Assembly (NCBI GenBank): GCA_019116865.1 | Contig: DXAW01000028.1 | Location: 1 to 64,000 of the forward strand | Source of the DNA: Candidatus Coprenecus stercoravium | GTDB lineage: Bacteria > Bacteroidota > Bacteroidia > Bacteroidales > UBA932 | Length of the DNA stretch: 64,000 nucleotides | Direction: 5' to 3' | Shown: positions 16,725 through 26,096 of the stretch, piece by piece | Layout of the letters: each line of letters starts with the position of its first letter | Position numbering within the stretch: the first letter of the stretch is position 1 | Position numbers and translations under genes: made by a program | The notes under the pieces: model-generated | Database searches by the model: none | Told to the model about the DNA's origin: nothing | Seen by the model: only the letters and a program-made list of their open reading frames with translations

Positions 16725-17663
16725 ATGGAATCTCCTTTCACGCATAACACCGTCGCCGCGGGCAGCGATTTCCTGGCCAGGAAAAAAGAGCTCGCCCAGC
16801 TTACAGCCAACATATCGTCGAAAACCCATACGGTAATCTACGAGCCTCCACGGACCGGGAAGCAGTCCCTCGTACGCATGGCCCTGTCCCAGTCCACCGT
16901 ACCGGAGGACGGCATCCTGGAGGCGGACCTTCTAAGCGACATAGACTCAGCCAGACTGACAGGCATAGTTGAGAAAGGCAGAGAATACAGGGTCGTCTAC
17001 CTGCGTAATTTTCAGAACGTACTCAAATTCGGAGACTGGGAGAAATGCCTCGGCGCCCTCGGACGGGAAATGCCGGGCGAAGACGCACCTATGTATATAA
17101 TAACAGGCTCCGGTGTGAATGCGATGAAACACATATTCGAGGAAAGGAAGTTTCTGTACCGCCAATTTGAGCGGATACAGCTCTCCCCCATTGATGAGAA
17201 ATCGATTTCAGACCATATAATAAAGACATTTCTGAGAGTAGGCAGAGTCGTGGAGACTTCCCAGACCGAATTTATCTACAACATCACGGACGGACATCCC
17301 TGGTACATATGGCAGATTGCGAACAGCTGTTTCAACCTCACCAAGGGATACCTGAGCAACAATCTTATCACAGAGGCCGTAGAGTCCCTGCTGTACACGC
17401 ACTCCGTGCGCTTTCAGGAGATAGTGGACAATCTGAGCCGCTACCAGCTCTATTTTCTCAGAGCCGTTTTCGACGGCATTACCAAGGCCAGTTCCGCAGA
17501 CGTCATCACCAACTACAATCTCAACTCCTCCGCCAATGTCCACCGCATCAAGGAAGCTCTGACAAAAAAGGAGGTGATAGTGATTGACTCCGGCGACTGC
17601 CCTAAAATCATAGACCCGATATTCCGCCTATGGCTGGAAAAATGTTATTTTACTGATTTATAA
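16725..17663 (+). CDS. Degenerate P-loop ATPase-like protein (PF01637-type)
   Basis: 312 residues resembling the archaeal-type ATP-binding proteins common in Bacteroidota: the N-terminal F..RKKEL lead, a P-loop, the TGSGVNAMKHIFEERKFLY segment that corresponds to the family's TGS...M..iF motif, and a C-terminal winged-helix-like part (about 230-305). The P-loop reads EPPRTGKQS (40-48): the first glycine is E40 and the Ser/Thr after the lysine is Q47. The Walker B region reads VVYLRN (90-95) with no acidic pair. ATP hydrolysis is therefore doubtful. The stop codon overlaps the sirtuin start by one base (TAATG). Function unknown. Confidence 0.75.
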   Translation: MESPFTHNTVAAGSDFLARKKELAQLTANISSKTHTVIYEPPRTGKQSLVRMALSQSTVPEDGILEADLLSDIDSARLTGIVEKGREYRVVYLRNFQNVLKFGDWEKCLGALGREMPGEDAPMYIITGSGVNAMKHIFEERKFLYRQFERIQLSPIDEKSISDHIIKTFLRVGRVVETSQTEFIYNITDGHPWYIWQIANSCFNLTKGYLSNNLITEAVESLLYTHSVRFQEIVDNLSRYQLYFLRAVFDGITKASSADVITNYNLNSSANVHRIKEALTKKEVIVIDSGDCPKIIDPIFRLWLEKCYFTDL

Positions 17664-18349
17664 TGAAAAGATTGGTGGTTCTCTCCGGTGCGGGAGTCAG
17701 CAAGGAGAGCGGAATCAACACATTCAGAGACTCCGGCGGACTGTGGGAGCAATATCCCGTAGAGGATGTCGCCTCCATCGACGGATGGCGGCGGAACCGC
17801 AGTCTGGTACTCGAATTCTACAATGCCCGCAGAAGAGATCTTAAGGACAGGCAGCCGAACGAGGCGCACAGGATAATAGCCGGACTTGAGCGGGATTTCA
17901 AAGTCACGGTCATCACCCAGAATGTGGACAACCTCCATGAGCGGGCAGGCTCGTCCGACATAATTCACCTGCACGGCGAACTCACCAAAGCCCGTGGAGA
18001 ATTTTCTCCCGAGCCGATATATGACATAGGCTACCGGGACATTCACCTCGGAGACAAGGACAGCAGAGGCGAGCAGCTCAGACCGCATATCGTATGGTTC
18101 GGAGAGGCCGTCCCGATGATAGAACCGGCGGCGGAGACAGTATCGGGCTGCGACATCCTGCTGGTCATCGGCACATCACTCAACGTATATCCTGCCGCCG
18201 GCCTCATAAACTACATACGCGGCGGAGTGCCTGTCTTCTTGATTGACCCGCACCCCATGAGCCTCAATTACAAGCACTACACACAGATTCAGGACGTCGC
18301 CACCTCCGGAATGAGAAAATTCAGGGACATCTGTGCCTCACTATTGTAA
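17663..18349 (+). CDS. cobB: Sir2-family NAD-dependent protein deacylase, zinc-less CobB type
   Basis: Removes acyl groups from lysine using NAD. 228 residues with GAGVSKESGI (9-18), TQNVDN (85-90) and catalytic H104 in HLHGE. Y53 and R56 (YNAR) match the pair that lets class III sirtuins such as CobB and SIRT5 accept succinyl or malonyl lysine. The four zinc cysteines expected between HGE and the RPHIVWFGE segment are all absent. Close relatives in Bacteroidota also appear to lack them, so this is a clade feature rather than damage. It is translationally coupled to the P-loop protein before it. Confidence 0.9.
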   Translation: MKRLVVLSGAGVSKESGINTFRDSGGLWEQYPVEDVASIDGWRRNRSLVLEFYNARRRDLKDRQPNEAHRIIAGLERDFKVTVITQNVDNLHERAGSSDIIHLHGELTKARGEFSPEPIYDIGYRDIHLGDKDSRGEQLRPHIVWFGEAVPMIEPAAETVSGCDILLVIGTSLNVYPAAGLINYIRGGVPVFLIDPHPMSLNYKHYTQIQDVATSGMRKFRDICASLL

Positions 18350-18398
18350 AATTTGACTATATTCGCAAGATTTTTGAACTAACATAATACTCATACAC

Positions 18399-19718
18399 AT
18401 GAAAAAAGCAATTTATTTTAAAAGCGCTCTGGCAGCTGTCGCCGCAACTCTGGCTCTGACAGTCATGACCGGATGCGAGGACGACAACCAGAAGACTCCT
18501 GGCAATCAGCCTGAATTCACCGCTGCAACAGAAGGCGATATCCAGGCCAATGCAAAAGGAGGCGAGTACAGCATCGAATACAGCCTCACCAACCCCGTTG
18601 AAGGAGGCCGGGTTTCAGCCGCCGTCGAGACAGGATGTGACTGGATTACAGACATCGACTGCGAGTCATCCGATTCCAAAGTCACCTTCACCGTTGAGGA
18701 GAACAAAGGCAACGAGGCCCGTGAAGCCGGCATCACAGTCACCTACTCATACGGTGACGACGAGCGTGTCTCTTTCCGCGTGAACGTACACCAGAACACC
18801 TACGCCGACGATCTCACTGACCTGACTTTCACATTTGACATCAAGCCCAAAGTACACAGCGCCGTAGTGGACATTCATCCCTCCGACCCCGCTGCCCTGT
18901 ACATTGTGAACGCCATCACTGACTCATACTACCAGCAGGGCTACACCGACGAGGCTATCATGCAGTACTTCATCGACTTATATATCAACGCATACGGCAG
19001 CGCATACTCCGACTACCTCTTCTTGGGTGATTTCACCGGCCTCGAGATTACAGGCTGCGAGCCCCACTCTTCCGCATATATCATCGCCTTCGGAGTAGAC
19101 CCCCAGAGCGACAGATACAACTCAGTGCTTGCAAAAGAGGAGTTCACCACCCTTTCCGCTTCCGAGACAGACGCCAGCGTAACAGGTGAGATGTCCAGAT
19201 TCTGGGCTGTTGAGGACCTGGTTGCATACAACTCCGAATATGAGATTCTTGAAGAGTCCTCACAGGACCCTCAGAACGGAGGCTCGCTCTACGCCGCCCT
19301 CGACTTCACCTTCAGCGGTTCGGCTGAAAGAGCATACTTCGCAATCTTCATTCAGACCAACGACATCAACTTCAACAATCTGACTCCGGAGCAGGAGACC
19401 CAGCTTTACAACACCACTCTTTCCAACGGCTCCATGACATACAAGGAGGATCCCGCACAGCTCTTCTTCATGAATCCCGATGAGAACAACCTCCTGTGCA
19501 TCGTAGCGGAAGACTCTATCGGAAATTACTCCGCAATGTACAAGCACATCATCAACCTCAAGGAAGAGAACAAGTCTACGGACTATGCTACATTCGACCA
19601 GGTGTTCAATGATTTCGCCAACTGGCTTACCGGATATTCAGTATCTTCCGTAAGCAAAATCGCCAGCCCTCTGGCAAATAATTCGGTTGTCACACCCAAG
19701 ATCATTACCCTCAAGTAA
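18399..19718 (+). CDS. Surface-type lipoprotein with BACON-like domain
   Basis: 439 residues. A lipoprotein signal peptide ends in the lipobox VMTGC, with the lipid cysteine at C26. The following EDDN acidic tract fits the Bacteroidota lipoprotein export signal, so the protein is probably exposed outside. An Ig-like region at about 40-130 with GGEYSIEYSL, CDWI and ITVTYSYGDD resembles BACON domains of glycan-binding lipoproteins. The rest (about 140-420) is acidic and rich in aromatic residues; I recognise no family. It stands alone between the sirtuin gene and a terminator. Cargo or ligand unknown. Confidence 0.75.
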   Translation: MKKAIYFKSALAAVAATLALTVMTGCEDDNQKTPGNQPEFTAATEGDIQANAKGGEYSIEYSLTNPVEGGRVSAAVETGCDWITDIDCESSDSKVTFTVEENKGNEAREAGITVTYSYGDDERVSFRVNVHQNTYADDLTDLTFTFDIKPKVHSAVVDIHPSDPAALYIVNAITDSYYQQGYTDEAIMQYFIDLYINAYGSAYSDYLFLGDFTGLEITGCEPHSSAYIIAFGVDPQSDRYNSVLAKEEFTTLSASETDASVTGEMSRFWAVEDLVAYNSEYEILEESSQDPQNGGSLYAALDFTFSGSAERAYFAIFIQTNDINFNNLTPEQETQLYNTTLSNGSMTYKEDPAQLFFMNPDENNLLCIVAEDSIGNYSAMYKHIINLKEENKSTDYATFDQVFNDFANWLTGYSVSSVSKIASPLANNSVVTPKIITLK

Positions 19719-19737
19719 CCGCATAACGGAATACATA

Positions 19738-19774
19738 AATAAAGGCCGCCCAATCGGACGGCCTTTATTTTTAT
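19738..19774. terminator. Terminator between the lipoprotein gene and rpmE2
   Basis: Eleven-base arms AATAAAGGCCG (19738-19748) and CGGCCTTTATT (19759-19769), then T-rich sequence. Placed between convergent genes. Confidence 0.85.
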
Positions 19775-19793
19775 CAAAAAAAAGTAAAAAAAA

Positions 19794-20045
19794 TTACTTC
19801 TGTCTGCTCTTGTAACGCTGATAGAACTTGTCCACGCGGCCGGCGGTATCGACGAGCTTCATCTTTCCTGTATAGAAAGGATGGGAGGTGTTCGAAATCT
19901 CGACCTTCACGAGCGGATATGTAACACCCTCAATATCGATGGTCTCCCTGGTATTCACACAGGAACGGGTGATAAACACATGCTCGTTGGACATATCCTT
20001 GAAAGCTACAAGACGGTAGGATTCGGGATGTATACCTTTTTTCAT
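19794..20045 (-). CDS. rpmE2: Large ribosomal subunit protein bL31, type B
   Basis: 83 residues. [20 protein letters not shown] and the SHPFYTGK motif identify bL31; the CxxC zinc motif of type A is missing, as expected for the zinc-independent type B form that is standard in Bacteroidota. Single gene with its own terminator. Confidence 0.96.
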   Translation of the reverse strand: MKKGIHPESYRLVAFKDMSNEHVFITRSCVNTRETIDIEGVTYPLVKVEISNTSHPFYTGKMKLVDTAGRVDKFYQRYKSRQK

Positions 20046-20128
20046 GTCGTTTATAATATTGGTTTATAATTCGGGCTGCAAAAGTATATATAATTTATGA
20101 TTGAGGCAAATTAATCGTCTTATTTTTA

Positions 20129-20974
20129 TCAATCCGCATAATAAGTCAGCGTCCTGAGCTCTATGCGCACCGGTGTAGGCGACGAATCGCGGTATGTCCT
20201 TCTGACTGTCCAGTTACCCAGCGAATCCAGTTCATGCTCAAATCTCAGCCTCATCTTCCCTCGCTGGCCGTCGATTTCCGAAGAGACACAGAATCCCATG
20301 TCATCATACTCCGACGACACACTGAGTTCCCCCATGAACACACTGTTCGATGCGACCAATATCCTATGTCCAACGGAATCATAGGCGAATGTCATATCAC
20401 TCATGACACCGCCGCCGGCTCTTGTAACTGAGGAGATGACCCTGCCGACTGAATCATACTCCATTACCCGCTGTCCGGCCGGTTTACCCTCCTTGAATGA
20501 GAACTCCATCACCACGCTGTCCGGGGCATAATACCTGTACTCCTCATATTTTTTCAGACTGTCGTCTTCTCCGGTGAAGCGTTCCGACATAAGGCGGTCT
20601 CCGCTGTACCTGCGCACCGAGCTTTCCAACACACTGCCCAAAGCCGATGTACGCACCGAACCTGTCATATGTCCGTCCGCATCGTATATGTGCCGCATGT
20701 CTGCCACATGCTCGTTCTTACTGTTGTAATAGCGCTGCAGGGTAATTCTGCCGTCCCTGTCAAATTCCACATAGGTGTTCTCAGCCGTAATATCTATACC
20801 GGACATCTCTCCGCTGACAGAATCCACTGTATAGGGCACTGTCCTCATTGAAGCCACAGGGCCGCTGAGCTCATACTTTAGAAAATCCGGTTCTACGGCC
20901 GGAGTCCATGAAGACGTGCAGGACACCGGCAGCAATGCCGCCGCAAATATCGCTAAATGAAAATATTTCCTCAT
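20129..20974 (-). CDS. Lipoprotein with YD-like (RHS-type) repeats
   Basis: 281 residues with lipobox LPVSC (C19). The mature part contains several short units of the form YD..G.....S, such as YDADGHMTGSV, YDSVGRVISSV and YDSVGHRILVA, typical of the beta-strand YD repeats of RHS-type proteins, but it is too short to form a toxin cocoon and has no toxin tip. It is the last gene of the minus-strand block after the DUF1343 gene (11-base gap). Function unknown; envelope location is inferred from the lipobox. Confidence 0.75.
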   Translation of the reverse strand: MRKYFHLAIFAAALLPVSCTSSWTPAVEPDFLKYELSGPVASMRTVPYTVDSVSGEMSGIDITAENTYVEFDRDGRITLQRYYNSKNEHVADMRHIYDADGHMTGSVRTSALGSVLESSVRRYSGDRLMSERFTGEDDSLKKYEEYRYYAPDSVVMEFSFKEGKPAGQRVMEYDSVGRVISSVTRAGGGVMSDMTFAYDSVGHRILVASNSVFMGELSVSSEYDDMGFCVSSEIDGQRGKMRLRFEHELDSLGNWTVRRTYRDSSPTPVRIELRTLTYYAD

Positions 20975-20985
20975 ATCTGTTGATT

Positions 20986-22128
20986 TTAGTTTACTGACTT
21001 GAATGTTTTGACTCTGGACAACTGATCATCGTAGAGCATATACCGCTTCGCCTTGCGTATCCACTTCTGTTCCTCGACCTTGACATGCTCTTTCAGCTCA
21101 TCCCATGTCGTCCTGCCGTGTACGAATGAACACATAATCTCATCCCCAGCCACAGCGGAAAGAGCCGAGACATCTGTACCGGCTCCGTCCTGTACAAGCT
21201 TACGGATAATCCTGAGAGCATGCGCTACTGAATGATACGGCACTCCCGGCTTGGGCAGAAGCTGAAAGCCGAAGCACTTCTGTCCCTCATACCGGCCTTT
21301 CCGAGGCACAAACACCGCCTTACGGAGAAAAACACCCGAGTCCGAAAATCCAGACGAATCGGTATCCCTCATGTACTCGGACAGGTAAGGTGCTCCAAAA
21401 AATTCATACGGGCGGGATGTCCCCTCCCCGGAACTCAAGTCAGTTCCTGAGAGCAAGACCATGCCGCAATAGAAATTGGAAGTGAAAAGCCCGGGAATAT
21501 CAGGTCGTGGAGGTATGCTCCACGGCATCATATACTGAGTAGCAGGACGGACGAGATAGGATATTATATGCAGCGGAAAACGCGCACCTGTCTCCGAATA
21601 GAACAGATTGGCCAGTTCTCCCAGCGTAAGACCGTGACGGTGAGGTATCCCCTCTATTCCGGCAAGGCCTGAGGCTCCGGAACCAAGAGCCGTACCCTCC
21701 ACCCATCTGCCGCACATATTCTCCCTGTCCAGTATATACACCGAAACTTGCATTCCATTATGATGCAGGGTTTGAAACACCTCATAAAGGACAGCCGTAA
21801 GGGAGTCGTACCTTGATCCGGTATCCTGAAAATCCACGACCAGAGCATCTATTCCTTCCAGCATTCCGGCGTCCACAGGAGACTTTCCTCCAGCGTCCGT
21901 GCTGAACGGAACAAGCGTACAGCCGTCAAGGCCGAGACTGCCGAACACAGACGACGTACCCTCGGGATACAGTACTTTTTTCAAGTTACCGTTGCGGAAA
22001 AGAGACTCCACCAGATATTCCTCCCTGTCAGGATTCCAGGCCGACTGATTGCAAAGCACCCCTAGACGGCCTTTGCGGAGCACCATATCTTCCTGATGAT
22101 CAAGCGGTGTAGTTCTGAATGAAAACAT
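20986..22128 (-). CDS. Divergent DUF1343 / NamZ-like protein
   Basis: 380 residues. The family, named for exo-beta-N-acetylmuramidase NamZ, is recognised by ALVVDFQDTGSRY (95-107), YILDREN (131-137), RHGLTLGELA (164-173) and the SGTDLSSGEGTSRPYEFFGAP stretch (227-247). Two differences stand out. No signal peptide is visible, although relatives that act on peptidoglycan are exported. The normally conserved GPEHGxRG loop reads YPEGTSS (54-60), losing the histidine. The start is well fixed, three bases after the glmM stop. It may act on cytoplasmic muropeptides or have lost hydrolase activity; both are inference. Confidence 0.8.
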   Translation of the reverse strand: MFSFRTTPLDHQEDMVLRKGRLGVLCNQSAWNPDREEYLVESLFRNGNLKKVLYPEGTSSVFGSLGLDGCTLVPFSTDAGGKSPVDAGMLEGIDALVVDFQDTGSRYDSLTAVLYEVFQTLHHNGMQVSVYILDRENMCGRWVEGTALGSGASGLAGIEGIPHRHGLTLGELANLFYSETGARFPLHIISYLVRPATQYMMPWSIPPRPDIPGLFTSNFYCGMVLLSGTDLSSGEGTSRPYEFFGAPYLSEYMRDTDSSGFSDSGVFLRKAVFVPRKGRYEGQKCFGFQLLPKPGVPYHSVAHALRIIRKLVQDGAGTDVSALSAVAGDEIMCSFVHGRTTWDELKEHVKVEEQKWIRKAKRYMLYDDQLSRVKTFKSVN

Positions 22129-22131
22129 AGC

Positions 22132-23520
22132 CTACTCCGTTATCTTCTTTACAATAGACATTACCTCGCCGGCAATCTGCTCCGCCTTTATCTCGTCGGA
22201 AGCCTCCGAATAGACTCTTATTATCGGCTCGGTATTGGATTTACGCAGATGAACCCACATTCTCTCCTTATCAAAATCTATTTTCACTCCATCTATGTCC
22301 GTGATTCTCTCCGATGCGTATATCTCCTTTATCTCCCTGAGCACCTTGTCTATAAGAGCAGAGTCCGAAAGTTCTATCCTGTTTTTGGAAATGGAATACC
22401 TGGGAAGGGAAGCACGCAGATCCGAGACTTTTTCTCCATTCTCCGCAAGTCTGCTGAGGAAAAGTGCAATGCCGATAATAGCATCCCTGCCGTAATGCAG
22501 GTCGGGAACGATGACTCCTCCGTTTCCCTCTCCGCCTATGACTGCTCCGGTACGTTTCATCTCAGCAGTCACATTGACCTCACCGACAGCCGAAGCCGTA
22601 TACGTGCATCCGTGCGCCTCGGTCACATCACGCAGGGCCCTGGATGAGGAAAGATTGGACACAGTAGGCCCGGGCTTATGCGAAAGCACATAGTCAGCGA
22701 CCGACACCAGCGTGTACTCCTCTCCGAAAAACGTACCGTCCTCGCATACCAGCGCCAGTCTGTCGACATCAGGATCCACTGCGATTCCCAGATCGGCCCT
22801 GCATTCAGCCACGGCTCCGCACAACTCCATCAGATGCGACGGCAGCGGTTCCGGATTATGTGCGAACTGTCCTGTAGGTCCGCAGTTGATTTCCACACAC
22901 TCGGCGCCGAGCGCTTTCAACAACTCGGGCACTATTATGCCTCCAACCGAGTTGACGGCATCCACCACCACTTTGAAATGTCTGGCCCTCACCGCTTCCA
23001 CATTGACAAGAGGATATGAGAGCACCGCCTGTATATGTCTGGCTGTAAAGTCCTTTTCCTCATAGCCTCCCAGAGAGTCCACGTCGCAGTAGGTGAACTC
23101 CTCTTTCCCGGCTATGGACACAAGCTCGGCCCCCTCCTCAGCATTGAGGAACTCACCGCGGCTGTTGAGCAGCTTGAGGGCATTCCACTGCTTGGGATTG
23201 TGCGATGCTGTCAGAATGATACCGCCGTCGGCATTCTCGAAGACCACCGCCATCTCCACAGTCGGTGTGGACGCCAGACCGGCATTGACCACATCAATAC
23301 CGCAGGCCCTCAATGTGCCGCAGACTATCTCCTCCACCATGGGGCCTGATATGCGGGCGTCTCTGCCCACCACTACTTTTTGACGTTTTCCCTGCGCACC
23401 CCGTCCGAGCATGGACGCATATGCCGATACGAACTTTACGATATCCAGCGGAGTCAACGCCTCACCGCATACACCTCCGATCGTACCACGGATACCGGAA
23501 ATTGATTTTATAAGTGTCAT
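22132..23520 (-). CDS. glmM: Phosphoglucosamine mutase / phosphohexomutase
   Basis: Interconverts glucosamine-6- and -1-phosphate on the way to UDP-GlcNAc. 462 residues with the phosphoserine loop TASHNPKQWNALK (S106), the magnesium loop DPDVDRLAL (near 242-250), the sugar loop GEGNGGV and the phosphate loop RKSNTEPIIRVYSEA near the C-terminus. ISGIRGTIG at the start is the GlmM-type N-terminus. Some Bacteroidota carry several such mutases, so phosphomannomutase activity is possible. It lies between batE and the DUF1343 gene on the same strand. Confidence 0.9.
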   Translation of the reverse strand: MTLIKSISGIRGTIGGVCGEALTPLDIVKFVSAYASMLGRGAQGKRQKVVVGRDARISGPMVEEIVCGTLRACGIDVVNAGLASTPTVEMAVVFENADGGIILTASHNPKQWNALKLLNSRGEFLNAEEGAELVSIAGKEEFTYCDVDSLGGYEEKDFTARHIQAVLSYPLVNVEAVRARHFKVVVDAVNSVGGIIVPELLKALGAECVEINCGPTGQFAHNPEPLPSHLMELCGAVAECRADLGIAVDPDVDRLALVCEDGTFFGEEYTLVSVADYVLSHKPGPTVSNLSSSRALRDVTEAHGCTYTASAVGEVNVTAEMKRTGAVIGGEGNGGVIVPDLHYGRDAIIGIALFLSRLAENGEKVSDLRASLPRYSISKNRIELSDSALIDKVLREIKEIYASERITDIDGVKIDFDKERMWVHLRKSNTEPIIRVYSEASDEIKAEQIAGEVMSIVKKITE

Positions 23521-23537
23521 AGATTTTATAGTATAGT

Positions 23538-24293
23538 TTAAATTATTTCCAATCCTTTACTTTCCATCCAGCCCTGCCTTCCGTCCGAAAGTTCTATGCG
23601 GGTCCATTCCCCCAGTCTGTCCAGCACCTCGACACCGGTCCCCTCATGCAGGATGAACAGAGACTGGTCCGTAGAGCCGGGAGAACTTTTGACGCTGCTG
23701 ACAGGGACGGTAACAACAGCCCTGTTGTCCATGGAATGGGCGAGACTGAATGCGGATATCAGCGCCACTATGGTCAGAATAAGAGAGACTACGCCCATAC
23801 CGAAAGCGGTCTTGCGCAGAGCCAGTGATGCGGCGAAACGGAAAATGAGAACCATGACGGCTGTCACGAGAAACAGTGCCAAAGCAGTCCACGCCCATGC
23901 GTCGGACGGCATTATGTCCCTTACCGCCTTGAGCCAGGTCAGGAGTATGAACTCCGGCACGGTCTCGATCCTGTCCACCGCCAGCTCCCGTGCTATCTCC
24001 AGATTCACCTCGGCGTCCTCAAACGAAGGATCCAGTTTCAATGCCCTCTCATAATACAAAATGGATTTGCCGACATAGTTGCCCAATTTATAATAGCAGT
24101 CGGCGATATTGTAATACAGAGCCGCCGACTCATAACCCAAATCCTCAATAGCTGAAAAACCATTCAGGGCCGTCTGATAATCCTGCTCAGTATAAGCCTG
24201 TACGGAGCTGTTCCACAACGAGTCCACCTCTCCGGCCGACAGAAGCCGGATCGAAAAAAACAGGACTGCCAACGATAATATAAATCTTCTCAT
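23538..24293 (-). CDS. batE: BatE: TPR protein with C-terminal SH3-like domain
   Basis: 251 residues: signal peptide (about 1-20), two to three TPR units (about 28-100, with YYNIADCYYKLGNY and ALKLDPSFEDAEVNLE), two membrane helices (about 132-150 and 160-185), and a bacterial SH3-like domain (about 195-250, LFILHEGTGVEVLDRLGEWTRI). This layout is that of BatE, last protein of the Bat aerotolerance operon. It starts five bases after batD. Its molecular role is unknown. Confidence 0.88.
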   Translation of the reverse strand: MRRFILSLAVLFFSIRLLSAGEVDSLWNSSVQAYTEQDYQTALNGFSAIEDLGYESAALYYNIADCYYKLGNYVGKSILYYERALKLDPSFEDAEVNLEIARELAVDRIETVPEFILLTWLKAVRDIMPSDAWAWTALALFLVTAVMVLIFRFAASLALRKTAFGMGVVSLILTIVALISAFSLAHSMDNRAVVTVPVSSVKSSPGSTDQSLFILHEGTGVEVLDRLGEWTRIELSDGRQGWMESKGLEII

Positions 24294-24298
24294 CTTTC

Positions 24299-26095
24299 TT
24301 AGCTCTCTATTTCTGAAATTATTTTCGCCGCCTGACGGTAATGGCGGTCCATCGCATCCGAGCCTTCCGCCGGAGCATACCTGGCATATTCGCAGGCATC
24401 CATCAACTCAAAAAGCTCTTTTATGACATTTTCATCCTTGTTCCTGGAGCGCAGTTCCTCCTCTATCCTATCCCTGGAAAGTTCCGATGCAGGCAGCATG
24501 AGTTTATCGGAGATATAGCCTCCGACAGCTTTGTGAAGCTCCTCGTAAAATGCGCCGGGAAGATTCTGCTTCAGATAAATCGAAGCACTTCTAAGCCTTG
24601 CCTTCGCCACTTTAAGAGCTTTGCGGTTACGGGTACCGGCCACATCCGCACGCCTTACAGCCATACGCCCCAGCATCATCCACGCAGCCGCCGTCAGCAA
24701 CAGTATGACTGCCGGTACGATATAAATCACGGGCGTATCCACCAGCAGTTTCCCAGCCCTGCGGAGTCCGGCCTGAGACGTCTCGATAAAACGGATATCC
24801 TCTCCCAGACTTCTCACACTTTGCTTGCTTACGCCGGACGGCACTACAGCGGATACATCCTGACTTCCCTGTCCGACTTTCAATACCAGAGGCCCGGATG
24901 ACAATGTTCTGTAACGTCCCGATTTTATATCATAATACGAGAGTTCCACCGGAGCTGTCTCGAAAACCCCTGGGACTCTCGGGATGAACGGAAACTCAAA
25001 GGTGACTGTTCCTGAAGCACCTGACGTACCGGTGGTGATATTCTCCGTCTTCTTGACATCGTAGGACTCGAAATCAGCAGGAAGACGTACCTCCGGAGCA
25101 CTTATGAGATTGATATTGCCGGCACCGGAGACAGTGACCCTAAGGGAAGCCGCCTCATGAGCGTCCACACTGTCCGAACTGAAGGCGGCCGTCATACGGA
25201 ACTCACCCACTCCGCCGGTAAACGAAGCGGGAACTCCGGCCGGAAGAGGAGCGACATCTATCACTACCGGCTTTGTGGCTACCCTTTTACGGATAGTCCT
25301 GTACGAATCGAAGAAATCGTCAAAAATGGAACGGGAGCCTGACGACTGCACCCTTTCCCGCACCAGGCACACTATCTCGGCAGGTTCCACCGTAATCTTA
25401 CCTGTCTGCTGGGGCAGAAGCATATAACGGCGTATCAGCGCCGAATTGTATACCTGACCGTCGTAATTCTCCCGCACGAACTGAATATTCTGCGGAGCGT
25501 CTATCTCCTGACTCCAGAATCCGTCGAATGAAGGGAAACGGACATCCTCGAATCCGCCTATGGCCGAATTCTGAACATACAGCTTCAATGTGACGACTAT
25601 AGGTTCTCCTACCACGGCAGACGTCTTGCTTACACTCATACGCAGCATCAGGTCGTCGCCCGCCCTGGTCCCCGAAACCGCCTGTTCATTTCCGACAGCA
25701 CCTTCAATGACCTCAACTGCGGCGGGATCAGTATTGAACGTTTCCTTTCCTATCCTCACCGATGCAGGTTCTATGACAAACTTACCTTTTTCAGAAGTGC
25801 GCAGCACAAATGTATAGCTGTTGGAACGTGACTGAGTCGTCTTTCCGTTAATCATCTGAAAACTGGAGGACGTAGACTGGAGAGGGCCCGCAAGCACTTC
25901 GAATCCACTGAATGCCGGAGCTTTAAAGTCAGACACCTTACCATCCCCGGTAGCCGTGAACACCACCCTGAACTCCTCTCCCAGAGACACCACCGCCGGC
26001 ACATCAGCCGTAAAGCTGCTCTGGGCCGCCGCCGACATGCAGCCGGCGACTGCGAATATTGACAATAACAAGCCGCGCAATAATAACTTTCTCAT
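24299..26095 (-). CDS. batD: BatD oxygen-tolerance protein
   Basis: 598 residues with a signal peptide (1-24, ending SAAA), a large periplasmic part of Ig-like beta domains (about 25-440) typical of the BatD/DUF4 'oxygen tolerance' family, one membrane helix (about 455-475) and a cytoplasmic helical tail (about 490-598). KTQSRSNSYTFVLRT and GEPIVVTLKLYVQN are recognisable family segments. It starts one base after the batBC stop. Confidence 0.9.
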   Translation of the reverse strand: MRKLLLRGLLLSIFAVAGCMSAAAQSSFTADVPAVVSLGEEFRVVFTATGDGKVSDFKAPAFSGFEVLAGPLQSTSSSFQMINGKTTQSRSNSYTFVLRTSEKGKFVIEPASVRIGKETFNTDPAAVEVIEGAVGNEQAVSGTRAGDDLMLRMSVSKTSAVVGEPIVVTLKLYVQNSAIGGFEDVRFPSFDGFWSQEIDAPQNIQFVRENYDGQVYNSALIRRYMLLPQQTGKITVEPAEIVCLVRERVQSSGSRSIFDDFFDSYRTIRKRVATKPVVIDVAPLPAGVPASFTGGVGEFRMTAAFSSDSVDAHEAASLRVTVSGAGNINLISAPEVRLPADFESYDVKKTENITTGTSGASGTVTFEFPFIPRVPGVFETAPVELSYYDIKSGRYRTLSSGPLVLKVGQGSQDVSAVVPSGVSKQSVRSLGEDIRFIETSQAGLRRAGKLLVDTPVIYIVPAVILLLTAAAWMMLGRMAVRRADVAGTRNRKALKVAKARLRSASIYLKQNLPGAFYEELHKAVGGYISDKLMLPASELSRDRIEEELRSRNKDENVIKELFELMDACEYARYAPAEGSDAMDRHYRQAAKIISEIES

Positions 26096-26096
26096 C

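Noticed and set aside
16725-18349. Reading the P-loop protein plus sirtuin as a phage-defence operon
   Set aside because: The sirtuin is CobB-like and the flanking genes are housekeeping; no nuclease, toxin or mobile sign is nearby. Kept only as a curiosity.
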